32,933 nt of DNA from Chara braunii (GCA_003427395.1 BFEA01000032.1:905952-938884); one strand, 5' to 3'; shown: positions 19,601-30,927, numbered from the stretch's first letter. Made by a program: numbers and translations. Notes: generated by a model not told the origin, from the letters alone.

Positions 19601-22118
19601 ACCTGGTGTAAGTGGCTCCTTTAGAGTCCGGACCTAATGAATAAGTCCGGGTAGAACTATGTAATAGTCCTCAGACTTATAAGTATGTATTTCACTCTTA
19701 ATGAGCGATAAACTAGCTAAAATCCCTCATCTAGCTCGTCCTAATGTGAGAGTCGTCAAAAAGAGCCAGCACCCTGGCCCTATTGATTTATCAGACTGAA
19801 GCACTTATACTTGTTTTGGGCGGGCGGGATGGGGGAACACCTCTAACCACTGGCTGCCGTATGAGAGAAGGAAGACTCAGAATAGTCAGAAATAGGCAAG
19901 TGAGAGAACCTCAAGAGACATTAATAGAGAGAAGTATAGAAATGAATAGGAAAGAGGCCCCAAGACGACCTAAGCGGGTGATCAATCTCCTGACTCAAGT
20001 CGACCGAGCTCTTGCGGTTCGGAGTGGGGCCGAAGCCGTAACTGGTCAGTGCTAAACGAAGTCTAGGCTAATCTAAGAAGGAAGGGGTGTCGAAATCCCA
20101 GTTTAAATAGAGCCTACATGCCTTTTTCAAAAAATGTTCAAATAGAAGGTATGCGCTCTATTTGAGGGAAATTGGAAGTTCCCTCCAATCTGGGCGTAGT
20201 AAAAAAAAATGATTTATTGAACCACCAGTACTTCCGAGCCTGTTTTTGCCGACCTAGGATTTCACTGCGCTTTGAGTTTTGCCAAGCCTGGGTAGCACTC
20301 CATTTTCTTTTTGGTACTTTCACGGAAAAACAAAAAAAAAACAAAAAGAAGAAGAAAAATTGCACTCGTGAACCTCAAAAAAGAAAAAAAGAAAAAAAAG
20401 GAAACAAAACTTTGACCGTGATTGCAGTTGTATACATTCTTGGAAGTGGTAGTGTGAGTGTGCCCTCAATGAGGGCATCTCAGCCTCGTGCCCAGATTGT
20501 TAGATTCCAAAAAGAGAATAAATGGAGGAAAAAACGAACAGATGAATGCGACCATGAAAATGGTTGGATACATTCCCCTAAGTGTCGATGTGATGAGCCT
20601 TACAATCCTCTGACAAAACACAGCTTGAGCAGATCACAGACAATTTGAGCAATTCACGGACAGGGGACTCATAAGAAACACACGACCAAAAAAAAAAAAA
20701 AAAGAATAACATTCAGAATGTGACCTCCTTACCTGTAGGGTGCATTCTGTGGAGGAAGATTGTGAGCAAGACCTCCTGGACTACCCAGCCCGACATCCTT
20801 GCAGTAGAGAAAACATTTTTTTTCCCATTTTTTCCATCACTATAAAATTCAGATTTATGGGACATTGCCGACCCTGTGACCCATCCCAAAAAGTTCAAGT
20901 ACTGGCCAAGACATCGTAATTTCTTAACACTGGCGGAGGTACTGGTGGTTTAACCGATCAGAAATATAAAACGAATTTTAATTGATTTTATTTTTAATTT
21001 TTAGTTTTCAATTTGGTACTTTCAAGGATTTAAGGGAATTTTCTATTTAAAATTTTAATTTATTTGATGTGTTTTATTCTTTTCTGAGAGTTTAGTATGT
21101 CGGTTTTGCGCGGGGAAGATCTCAAAATTTTGAAAAAAAACTTCCGAACAAAATCACGTCCTACACGCGCCACCAAAAAACGCTTAAATTTTCAGTTATA
21201 AAACAAAATACTATTTTAATTTAAAGATTTTAATTTACTGAATTGCAATTAAATTATTATATTCGAGTTTTCCGCCACCGGTTTCACCCGCAGAGGGTCT
21301 AAAAACTTTGGGACAAACGAACCGCCCAACTTTGTTCTGGATAGCTGTCGGCCGAAGTCGCTTGGTTCTGAAGTTAAAATTAAAGGCAGCGTAACACTAT
21401 AAGTAAATTATATTAGCTAAGTAGGATTTCAAACCATTAGGGTTTCCATTTTCACACGCGCCCGCGTGCACATCATCGAACATTTTCACGTAATGAAACT
21501 TGACACAATTATACTTGGGTGTATAGTGAAGCTTTCCGATAGATCGGTTTTTTTTTTTTTTTTTGAATCCTTTTTAGTAATAATAAAAACCAAAACATAA
21601 AAAAATTATATATTTTTAATATTTAAATAAATCAATAAAAAAATTCATAATTTTTCAATTTAATTTTTATTAATAGGCATTGTCAGACCTCGTACCGCAT
21701 GCATGCGTTGTCCGTTTTCCCCAAACTAGGTCTCAGAATGTCGGAAAGAATAATTCGAACAACTTCGCTCTCGGCAGACAGTATAAATTTTTTCCTCAGT
21801 TTCTGGTAATTTAATTACAACGAAAAAACGAATGATTATAGTATTTTTGAAAGAAATAAAAACACTTATATATCTCAAAATTTATCCATTAGTTTTTACC
21901 GACGTTGGTCTCAAAAAGTTTGTCTCAGCGACGAGATCAACTTTGATCCTGGTGTGGCTCGCGCAAAAACCCCCGGATCAAGAAAACTAGTTAAAGAAAA
22001 TAAACAAAATTAATTAAAAATCAAATAATCAGTTAATCAAGTTAATCATTCACTGCCCAATCAGCCTGTACACCNCCGTTTGATCANGGAAGACCNAGGC
22101 CTCGGGGGTGCAATCCCC
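19601..22118 (-). other. Leader of the gag-only element, no gene seen
   Basis: About 2.5 kb between the primer site and the gag ATG. The half nearest the LTR (20940-22060) is strongly AT-rich with poly-T and poly-A runs (21549-21564). 20325-20405 is A-rich and creates Lys-rich spurious plus-strand frames. No domain was recognised in either strand's short frames. Confidence 0.5.
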
Positions 22119-22136
22119 TCCCTGACAACGGNGCCA
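22119..22136 (-). other. Primer binding site, tRNA-Asp type
   Basis: On the minus strand, TGGCNCCGTTGTCAGGGA starts 4 bases after the LTR end (CTCACA, then ACNT). The 3' end of plant tRNA-Asp (GATCCCCGGCAACGGCGCCA, from memory) predicts TGGCGCCGTTGCCGGGGA, a primer site known from plant Ty3/gypsy elements. Fifteen of 17 readable bases agree. This fixes the minus orientation of the element. Confidence 0.75.
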
Positions 22137-22703
22137 ANGTTGTGAGGAAACCCGGGGAGGGCGTCTGTTCATCACTGAAGCCAAGGGTTNTGGCGTCCGT
22201 CACCCGCCGTTCCCTCTTCGGAGGTCCTCCGTGACGGAACAGGGGAGGAAGGTGTTTTTGACCTATGGCGCGCCCACTCAAGACTGATCTTAATGTCGCT
22301 CGTCGCCTATGNAATTTGCTCGAAACTTTTAATGAAAATATAATAATACACTAGCCTACGGATATGAAATCTAACAAAGGTTTGCTCATAGGGCTTCCCC
22401 GGGAGTTTCTCAGATTTGCAGGGTAATTTCGTGATTCGTCTGTCCTTAGAGAGAGCAGGATCCGTGGGAAAAGGCAGGCAAACCACAGGCAGAACATTCA
22501 GGCACCAGGCAACAGATAAATATTTGATTTCATTCATCTCGTTTCATAATCTGGATTCGAACTAAGGTCTGTATTTGAACAGTTTCATGAGCGTACCAAC
22601 TCAGAACCCAGCTTACCAACGGCTTGAACATCGCTATATCACCGAACCCATCAGAGGAAAAGACTGACAGTTAGTCAACAGTTCTATGCAATTGCGCTAA
22701 TCA

Positions 22704-22933
22704 NNNNNNNNNNNNNNNNNNNNNNNNNNNNNNNNNNNNNNNNNNNNNNNNNNNNNNNNNNNNNNNNNNNNNNNNNNNNNNNNNNNNNNNNNNNNNNNNN
22801 NNNNNNNNNNNNNNNNNNNNNNNNNNNNNNNNNNNNNNNNNNNNNNNNNNNNNNNNNNNNNNNNNNNNNNNNNNNNNNNNNNNNNNNNNNNNNNNNNNNN
22901 NNNNNNNNNNNNNNNNNNNNNNNNNNNNNNNNN
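22704..22933. other. Assembly gap of 230 N
   Basis: The sister LTR has only about 17 bp at the equivalent place (14469-14485), inside the start of the minisatellite. The gap size is therefore probably nominal, or the gap hides extra repeat units. Open frames made of X here are artefacts. Confidence 0.95.
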
Positions 22934-22959
22934 GTAATGGATGATTCCCCTGTGAGCGG

Positions 22960-23720
22960 CAACGGTTTCCCTTGCATAAGCGTAATGATGATTTGTTCTC
23001 ATGAGGTAATGGTTGATTCCGCTGTCAGCNACAGCGGACTCTCTTTACACAAGCGNTATTAATTATTTCCTCACATGCGGTAATGATTGATTCCGCTACC
23101 ATCAGCANCAGATTCCCTTGCACAAGTGNTAATGATGATCCCTTCACTTCCAATANTGACTGATCACNCTGNCAGCGGCAGCAGGTTCTCTTACACCAGC
23201 GGTAATGATGACCTCTTCACATACGGTAATGGCTGATTCCGATGCCACCAGCAGCAGTTCCTCTTGCACAAGCGGTCATGATGATCTCTCCACTTGTGGA
23301 GGCGGCTGATCACGCTGTCAGCAGCAGCGGTTCTCTGGCACAAGCGGTAATGAAGACTTGTTCACTTGCGGTAATGGCTGAGCACGCTGCCAGCGGCAAC
23401 AGTTCTCTGGCACAAGCGGTAATAATGACCTGTTCACTTGCGGTAATGGCTTATCACGCTGCCAGTAGCAGCGGGTTCTCTTGCACATGCGGTGATGATT
23501 ATTTCTTCTTTTGCGGTAATGGCTGATTTTGCTGCCCAGAGCAATAGGTTCGCATTACACAAGTGGTAATGATGACCTGTTCACTTGCGGTAATGGTTGA
23601 TCACGCTGCCCGCAGCAGCGGTTCTCTTACACAAGTGATAATAATGACTTGTTCACTTGCGGTAATGGCTGAGTAGAAGCGGTTCTCTTGCACAAGTGAT
23701 AATGATGATCTGTTGCAGGC
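22960..23720. repeat. 72-bp minisatellite inside the 5' LTR
   Basis: Matches the array at 14440-15270 unit by unit, with point differences. Several Ns fall in 23030-23170, as expected where short reads collapse on repeats. Confidence 0.85.
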
Positions 23721-23735
23721 AACAGTGGGTTGATC

Positions 23736-23738
<3 letters not shown>

Positions 23739-23792
<54 letters not shown>
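23739..23792. repeat. (CT)n microsatellite inside the 5' LTR
   Basis: 54 bp of CT, allelic to 15291-15357 of the other LTR. Confidence 0.97.
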
Positions 23793-23795
<3 letters not shown>

Positions 23796-25334
23796 CAGTC
23801 AGTCTCTCTCACTCTCTTTGCGCTCTCAGTCTCTCTTACTCTCTCTCTCCGCAGTCAGTCTCTCTCACTCTCTCATGGATGGGTCCTCTCTCACGTTGTC
23901 TCCCACACTCGCGCATTCTCTTGTCCGCAGCTCTGATCACTCCATTTGATGGTTGCCCGTGTGAGTTGCGATGACTTTAAAAGCAGACATGCACAAGCGG
24001 GAATGAAGGTATTCAACTCACTTCTTAGCCATAGCATGCATGTCTGTCATGGTTGTAGCCCACTTGCTCGGCCTCACACGCGGCAACAGCGCTCGCCCTG
24101 ATCACTCCCTTCAGCGCACCCTGGTCCCCCTGGTCGCCCCGGTCCCCAACATCTTTACTCGGTCTTGGTCTCTTAGCTATAGCAGCCGTGTCCACCATGG
24201 CTGGAGCCCGCTCGCTCAAGGGAACGGGCACAATCCATCTTGCTGCGGTCTCCTCTNATCGTCATCCGANCACTTCGTTCCCTTTGGTCCCTCGGTCCCA
24301 AATCCCCCTATCCTTNCGNTNGTCTGCCCTATATTTCCCCANGGNTGTGGCCTCAGGCTAGGGAGAGAATTTCAGTCCCCTGCTGGTGGTACATGTTCAC
24401 AAGTGAAAGTTGGCACNGCCCGTACCTGCAGCACCGGGCCCACAAAACTTTANCCCCACCAGCANTNGCGGTTTAGTTGGTACCGAAGGCTTGGGCCTGG
24501 TAGCCCTGGGNCAGCGCCCAATGATAATTTTGTCNAACTGCAGATAGGCCATGCCGAACCAATAACCGTACATGAAACAATTATTTCGAACTGCAGTGGT
24601 TTGTCTCAGTGTCGTGCATATGTCAATTAATAGAACCGCAGCTGTCCCAAAGTGGACTGGAGTACCGTTTCAGGAAATACCAACGTCGAAACGCCCAGTA
24701 CTGTGTCCGTTTCAAACCTACAACTAATCCTCCCTTCGATGTCACCAATGTCCTTGAGCACCGAAGGGCGGTACGGGTCCTCTTACTCAATAAATTTCAG
24801 AAAATCATGTAGAATCGAGTGGGCGTTTATAAATGTCAGAAATCAATTAAATCGATGAAGAGGGATAAATACACGATCTTCGACAAAAATCCATCAAGAG
24901 TAGGATTTAATAAAATTTAGTTAATTATTAAATATTNATTTTTTCCCTCCTCTTTCATCTTTTTTCTTTTTTTCTCAACTTTAATTTATTAGATTTAATG
25001 AAAATCGAGGGTTCGCTTTCCCACTAATTCGACAACGTAAAAGGGTTGCGTGAAGGCCTACACGTGTACCTTCGCCTCACAGATGGCTGAGTCGAAGTCC
25101 GCCTCAGAACATACGAAAAGGCTAGGTTCCNGGCGCGGTAGAGGCGGTTACTCAAGTTATCAATTTTGAGGGTTAGTACCTGCGGTTGATGTAGGAAATT
25201 TTATAGTTAATCTTAGGACCCATAATTTTCCCCGACAGTTCCGACAAGAGTACCCTAAGAAGCTCAATACCGCGTTCGGTTGACGACCCAATCCATTTAA
25301 TTTCGGGTGACCGGTTGGTCGCGGCCGTCCGACA

Positions 25335-26789
25335 ACGTTTTTTTCTCAAAATGAGAATCTTGTTTAAGTCAAACTACAGAAACTAAAGTGTTGCGTTTGA
25401 TAAGGCTAAGGAATGTTCATTCATTGTTACTCGCCACCCAATTTTTCCTCCAATGTTTCAGCACATCACAGTCTGCATGTGTAAACACATGAGATGATGA
25501 GGTATGAACATCCGTAGGAATGAGAAATATAGTGTTCGTTATGGCGACAAGTAAGCACGTAGATAGAGAGTATACACCGATAAAAAATGAGTCGCACAAA
25601 ANTCACTTTCTTTATCAAGCTCGTCAACCATCATTCATCCAAACATACCACTATCGATAGATAAGGTGGTTTTTCTTATCTTAAGAGCAAGATGCAATAA
25701 TTATCAACTCTTCTTTATTGTTGCACAACGTAAGTGAATTCCACTGTGTCAGGCATGCCACAAAGGTTACTGAGGTTGGAGAGCCGCTTATATTTTATCA
25801 ATAAAGGACGTAATTGCAAAGCGTAAAAAAAACAAATTGAANCATTTTGTTTTATGTTTATACAGGGTGTTTCCATGGGTTAACATCTAATCCATCCTAA
25901 AAGTAAANAATCTTTCATAAGTAACTACAAACATTTTTTATGAATGAGTCTAAAAGTTAAACTTTATATGTATGAAGTGNTAATAAAGATAAAGCAACTA
26001 AATAAATAAAGAGAAAACTTAGTGCAATAACACCTACTAGTTTATTCAATACACGGATGAAAATTGTATAAATAGGTAAAAAATATCACTTCGACACTAG
26101 GTGACCTAGAGTTGACATAAGATTTTTACGGTTATGATTGGAAGGATGTTTCAATACGTTAATTGTATAAAAAATAAAAGTCAATTTTTTTTACAATATT
26201 TAANTTTGCAAGTTTGATAAGTTGCATAACGATGACAAAAAAAAAAACNATAAATATTATTTTATATATGTTTTCTTTCAATTNTTTTGCGATTTNTTTG
26301 AGGTTCTAACGCGAGCTCAAATTTATCACTTCGTGTTCGTAAATCGTAGCATTACTATGTGTCATTTTGACACAATGATGATACGATAACAACCATAAGA
26401 CAAATACATTTTATTTTGATTGATTCGATTCAAATTATGTACTTTGAAACATGATTTTTTTTTTTTTCGATTCAAATTATGTACTTTGAAACATTATATT
26501 TTTTTTTCATGTTTTATAAGCATAATGTCATTTAATTATCGAAGACCCCGGCAGGGAACCATAAGGTACGTTTCACCTATCCCTTTCGCATGCACGCATA
26601 CAAACTACAACCATCTATTGGACTGCATGTATGACCGTGTGAGATACTGTTTGTACTTTCTTCAGGACTAAAAGTGTATCGAAATGAAAAAGGGTATACG
26701 ATTGAAGTAAGAATCATGCCTGATGAAGGAAGGAACCCAGGAAGAACCGAGAAGTAACCTAGTNTGTNTGGGTTTGAAACACAAGGNTG
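25335..26789. other. AT-rich stretch without a supportable gene
   Basis: Begins with the right target duplication (ACGT, 25335-25338) and probably continues the sequence interrupted at 13905. No open frame has recognisable content. 26426-26467 and 26468-26507 are a 42-bp tandem duplication (CGATTCAAATTATGTACTTT, then GAAACAT and a T run). A plus-strand frame at 26420-26671 starts inside that duplication; its second half (SFNYRRPRQGTIRYVSPIPF) is mixed in composition but unidentified. Confidence 0.4.
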
Positions 26790-28720
26790 TGTGATGGAGG
26801 CTCTCGTAGGGTCGTCACACGNCTCGTATGAGCTAACTAGGGNGGATGACGGGGTACTNGCTNTGCGAAGTTACCCGGTCATTCGACCGGCTAAAGTAAT
26901 AAATTGATGCAATGTCTGCTAATTTCGACACTTGTGACGGGAGGCTGTCGTGCAGTTCTCTCATTACAGGCTAGGCCTAGCAAGTAATCCGGTAGGATCG
27001 TCAAGCTGCTTGCATAGAAATAACTAAGGCGGATGATAGGGTACTCGTCGTGCGTGCTATCTTGCTATTCGCCTGACTAAAGTAGCAAGTTGGTTTACTG
27101 ATTGTTTGACTCTGACATTGGCGGCAGGAAGATGTTGTGCATCTTCCCTATTGACCTGCAGGTTACATTAACAAAAGTCATTTGATCCGGTACTTCCGTG
27201 AAGTACATTCCTTCAGTTTAACAAAGTCAAACTGATCCGGTACTTCCGTGAAGTACATTCCTTCAGTATTAACGAAGTCAAATTGATCCGGTACTTCCGT
27301 GAAGTACATTCCTTCAGTTTAACAAAGTCAAACTGATCCGGTACTTCCGTGAAGTACATTCCTTCAGGTTAACGAACTCAAATTGATCCGGTACTTCCGT
27401 GAAGTACATTCCTTCAGTTTAACAAAAGTTATTTAATCCGGTACTTCCGTGAAGTACATTTCTTCAGTCTAACAAAAGTCGATTTGATCCGGTACTTCCG
27501 TGAAGTACATTCCTTCAGTCTAACAAAAGTTGATTTGATCCGGTACTTCCATGAAGTACACTCCTACAATCATTAACAACAGCCAATTGATCCGGTACTC
27601 CCATGGGGTACACTTCTTCAACTTAACGAAAGCCAATTAATCCAGTACTCTCGNAGGATACTCGTCTTCAAAGGCTTACAAAGGCAAAAGGCAGCAGGAG
27701 GCTTCCGTGAAGCTCTCCTATCACTAATCGAACCAGACTGAGGAGGGATTCGAGTACTCCCGGGTGAGTGTACGAACGCCTAAGTCTGGGTCGATCTGTC
27801 CGAATTCCCGTGAGAGTCAACATGCCTTTTGCTCACTTACAACGCATGGGCCAGATAGGTGAAATGTTAGCGCAACTCAATCAAGAGTTGTTCTTGATCT
27901 CCTATGCATCAAACTGGTAGTAGGATGGCTCCCGGGTGGGTTGTCTTAATACTTGTTTGATTTGGAGGTCAACTAACGAAAGGAAAAAGTAAGACGATTA
28001 TGTTAAACAAGTAAAGGGATACTCCCGGGTGAGTAACCTTATGACTTGTTCAGGTATGACTAATGTACAATATAAATAAGTACTAACGATCCCCCTGATT
28101 AACATTGACGCAGGATACGGAAGGCTTCCGTGGGGACATCCTTATGCTTGCTTAACTCAAGCTTAACGGGTCTAACAAGATACTCCAACAAAGGTAGGAT
28201 CTGATGATTGTCTGAATCCACTAACACAATCCCAACTCGTCTGACTCTAATTGAGCAGTAGGGTGACTCCCGTAGGGTCGTCCTACTACATTTTTGAGAA
28301 AAAGACTGAGCTCTAAATCAAGTAGTAATATGAGGTTTCCATGAAGACCGCCTGTTACTGACTTTGATTTGAAATTGACACTTAAATGTGGAGTGTTTTC
28401 TGAATGTTGGGTCAAGTGTTGAGACAACTCAACATAGGTCTCCTAACAATCTGCTTAACTAATAAAAGGATACTCCTGGGTGAGTTATCCGATCACTTAC
28501 ATTAGATGGCATGAGCTGGTTGATTGCATGAGGACTGCATGAACTTTGAGGGGTGACTGAGTGCTCCCGTGAGGCGACTCGACTACTCTTCCGACTGACA
28601 TATTATTTGGAATTGATCAAATAGTGGAAGATTCCCGGGTGAATCAGCCCACTACTTGAGTATGTCAGAACAAGAAGAAGAGAAAGGGAAAAAGGAAGTG
28701 CTCCATCGGGAGCGACCCCA
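26790..28720. other. Array of about 20 stem-loops with conserved apices
   Basis: Hairpins recur every 50-140 bp with different stems but similar tips. Examples: 26845-26884 (13 of 14 pairs), 27127-27147 (GGAAGATG/CATCTTCC), 27918-27951 (13 of 14, apex CCGGGT), 28007-28049 (ACAAGT/ACTTGT outer, TACTC/GAGTA inner, apex CCGGGT), 28257-28287 (13 of 13 with three wobbles, apex CCGTA), 28622-28654 (TAGTGG/CCACTA and GATTC/GAATC, apex CCGGGT). Tips with TCCCGGGTGA also occur near 27759 and, as CTGGGT, 28475; TTCCGTG/TCCCGTG tips near 27704, 27806, 28128 and 28567. The left part (26800-27170) is two diverged units of about 190 bp. No coding frame spans it. I do not recognise the element. Confidence 0.75.
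27184..27661. repeat. Ten tandem 50-52 bp units, each with a short hairpin
   Basis: Units start (GATCCGG) at 27184, 27234, 27285, 27335, 27385, 27435, 27486, 27537, 27589 and 27640. The first seven contain GTACTTC-CGT-GAAGTAC, a perfect 7-bp stem with a 3-nt loop. The eighth has loop CAT. The ninth is GTACTCC-CAT-GGGGTAC, where both arms have changed and still pair. The tenth is degenerate. Linkers (CATTCCTTCAG, TTTAACAAAGTC) are less conserved than the hairpin. Confidence 0.95.
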
Positions 28721-29240
28721 AAGGTCTTTTAGAAAGAAACGTGAAAGAAAGCGTGTACTGCAGGGAAAAGGATTAGACAAGAAGAAGTTTCGCGTAGCCT
28801 CAGTTCATTAATAGGCTCCTAAGGGAGAAACCACCGAATGGCATGAGTAGATCTCAGTTAGATTACTGCGTAAGAACAAAAGATTGTGTTTATCTNCAAG
28901 AAAAAAACTGCAAGTATTGAGAGTAAGGGGAAATATGAGTTTCCCTAGGGCAACTTGAGACATAGGCAGAGAAACTCCTTGAAATAAAAGGAGAAGGAGT
29001 GACAAACGACTCAAGGTAGATAGAAGCTAGGGGTTAGACTTTGGGATGTTGATCCCAAAGCTCGCCAACGAGAACTAAGGGTTTGACCCTTATATATTAT
29101 TATGTGGGAATCAAGTGGGGATGTTGAATCATTGTTGACCTGTGTGTGTGCAGGTCTTTGCTTTGGTCTACTGCAATTAAAGGAGAAGTCCTACATAAAG
29201 GACTCAATTTTCTGTTATCACTCGATAACAGGTCGGTCGT
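28721..29240. other. Continuation of the stem-loop region, no gene
   Basis: Further small perfect hairpins: GGGAAA/TTTCCC (28928-28945), CTTTGGGAT/ATCCCAAAG with loop GTTG (29039-29060), AAGGGT/ACCCTT with loop TTG (29077-29091) and CTGTTATC/GATAACAG with loop ACTC (29212-29231). These lack the CCGGGT apex, so they may or may not belong to the same family. Short open frames here show no domain. Confidence 0.6.
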
Positions 29241-29890
29241 TGCCGATTCAACTTTTTCACCTTGACTTGATACCTACATCTAAAATCAAACCCTGTAGTC
29301 AGTAAAACTGTCGCCTGTGGTCGTTGCCTAAATGGTCCTGGTCACTCTCAAGGGTCCTTTGAATGAATGTGAGGGGGTTAGGCTTGCATCTCAGGAAAGA
29401 TAGAGTTGCCATGCATGGTTTGGGAAGTGAGGGACAATGTCAATGGTTGATGGTTGACGCCGTTAGTGCATGGCACGTGAGCTGTCTTTGCATTATGATG
29501 TGCAGGTATGTTTTGTTCGTGAGTTTGGGGATTGAACTGGACTTGATCTGTTAAAGAGTTCTGGACACTCAGCACTTGTGAAAGTGGGAAGGGTTCCAAG
29601 TGGTAAATACCTCGACATTCATAATCGAGTCTTATATATATATATATATATATATTTTGATGATCAATCATACATTGAGTAGAATAGTTTACCTCTGGTA
29701 GTGACAGGGTTTTGATACTCTGAATATAGTGGTCATAAGAAGATTATGTCTTTAGAACAGAAACGGGAATAGACGGCCATTTCAAAGTTCGACCTGAATA
29801 TCTAACGGGTCAGTATTAGGCGTCTTACCGCGCGTACCCCATATTATGCTACAACGATCGAGCAAATGCCCTCGGCCGACCTACCTCTAC
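29241..29890. other. No gene seen; (TA)n tract at 29633-29655
   Basis: Mixed sequence with no recognisable frame. The only clear feature is a 23-bp TA dinucleotide repeat. CCATGCATGG near 29409 is a 10-bp palindrome. Confidence 0.5.
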
Positions 29891-30927
29891 TCAGGCATGT
29901 AAACGCCTTCGCACGAGAGCCGGTAGCTCAGTAGGGATACGTCTGCCGGAGGGTGGTGACAGCCCCTCGGGTAGAGGTAAGTTGTACCTCGCGACGTCCC
30001 GACCTGTCGCAGGGCGTCGTGAAAGGTATAGCACGCGCGCACGGTTGGAGTAGTGACTGGTTCTTATTAGACAAAACATCCTGCGTGACACGACCGTGAG
30101 GTTCAATGCTCCTAGTAGGGTGCGGGACCGCCACGTGCGACAACGCCCGTTCACAAAAGAATCAATAGCATTATATAGCTTAATAACGACCGACATCTCA
30201 AACTTATATAACAGTGGTCTGGTGGAAGGTACCTCGAGGAACGACAGTAGGACAACCTTTCTCTGCTCGGTCACAGACCTTCTCATCCTAATCACGAAAA
30301 AAGTGAACACACCACCACTGCAGAACTTACCTTTGTAATTTTTAAACAGCCCTTTCTCTCCCTGACATTCCACAAGACACCATCCGAAGAGCTTACTCAA
30401 CCTACCCNACCCTTCGAGGAAGATGCCTCNGCCGTTTGTCCGAACCGTCGCAGTCGAACATCCNAGTTTAGACAAAACGTCGGTTAAAGAGAAAGAGGTG
30501 AGNAGGTTGTCGAGTAGCGCACTACCGGGTGCAACTTCCNACNGGATCATCCTTCGATCANTGACGGGAGCGGGTTTATGTTGCCCTTGCCTGCAAAAGT
30601 ACGCCCTTCTCTCAAGCTTGCCTTTCCTTCAACACCTTTTCTTCCCGTTAGCCCATTGTGTATTCAGGGTAGGGGACCACCTACCTATCATCGAAACTTC
30701 GACAGATTGTAGCTCATCGGTGGGTGGGAAGATCANGGGAATAGCGACATAATGTTCCCAACCTTTCTTGGCCAGCCACTTCCTAAGCTTATGGTTCCTT
30801 CGCCTTTCCCTAAATTTTGTAGATGCTACATGCTCCCTCCAGCGTTCATCTAAGCACCTACAGGTAGACCCTATGTAGGTAGTCTTAAACCAAGGTGATA
30901 TCAGTACGTAAACCCCACTGTACGAGC
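29891..30927 (-). pseudogene. GIY-YIG nuclease domain protein, C-terminal part, broken
   Basis: Minus strand. The frame enters from the inserted DNA element at 30936 and shows the GIY-YIG fold in order: GVYVLI (Gly codon 30914-30916), then TYIGST, then the Arg/His helix DERWREHV, a basic helix (RRRNHKLRKWLAKKGWEHYV) and the metal-binding Glu in SVEVSMIGRWSPTLN (codon 30698-30700). Such nucleases cut DNA and occur in homing endonucleases and Penelope-like retroelements. TGA at 30629-30631 ends the domain; the same frame then stays open to 29891 without a motif I recognise, and I see no RT. It could be a Penelope-like element with an N-terminal nuclease, or another element family. The domain call is firm; the element class is not. 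Confidence 0.65.

Larger units (their letters stand above)
13906..25334 (-). mobile_element. Gag-only LTR retrotransposon with 3-kb LTRs (TR-GAG type)
   Basis: Read on the minus strand: LTR (25334 to 22141), primer site, a leader of about 2.5 kb, a broken gag of about 2.5 kb, and a second LTR (16935 to 13906). Both LTRs begin TGTCGG and end CTCACA on that strand. ACGT flanks the element on both outer sides (13902-13905 and 25335-25338), a 4-bp target duplication, or 5 bp (ACGTT) if the first T of the left end is shared. The internal region of 5.2 kb contains no protease, RT, RNase H or integrase motif that I can find. Non-autonomous elements with gag but no pol are known in plants as TR-GAG. 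The LTRs differ at many sites, so the copy is old. Confidence 0.85.
22141..25334 (-). repeat. 5' LTR of the gag-only element, about 3.2 kb including a gap
   Basis: Same content and order as 13906-16935: 72-bp minisatellite, (CT)n, GC-rich block, AT-rich block. The apparent extra length comes from the N gap. Because it precedes the primer site on the minus strand it is the 5' LTR and would carry the promoter. Confidence 0.88.

Noticed and set aside
20172-20648. 158-codon plus-strand open frame
   Set aside because: A Lys-rich centre comes from A-rich low-complexity DNA, no domain was seen, and it lies antisense in the leader of the gag-only element.
22684-23002. Minus-strand open frames of about 100 residues
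   Set aside because: They consist almost wholly of X from the N gap.
27184-27661. CRISPR array
   Set aside because: The spacers between the GTACTTC hairpins are themselves similar to each other and about 33 bp, the unit is tandem, there are no cas genes and the sequence is eukaryotic.
29920-29960. GCCGGTAGCTCAGTAGG, resembling the start of a tRNA with an A box
   Set aside because: No T-arm or B box lies within tRNA distance; GGTTCAATGC near 30092 is too far, and no cloverleaf could be drawn. The segment is also open on the minus strand.
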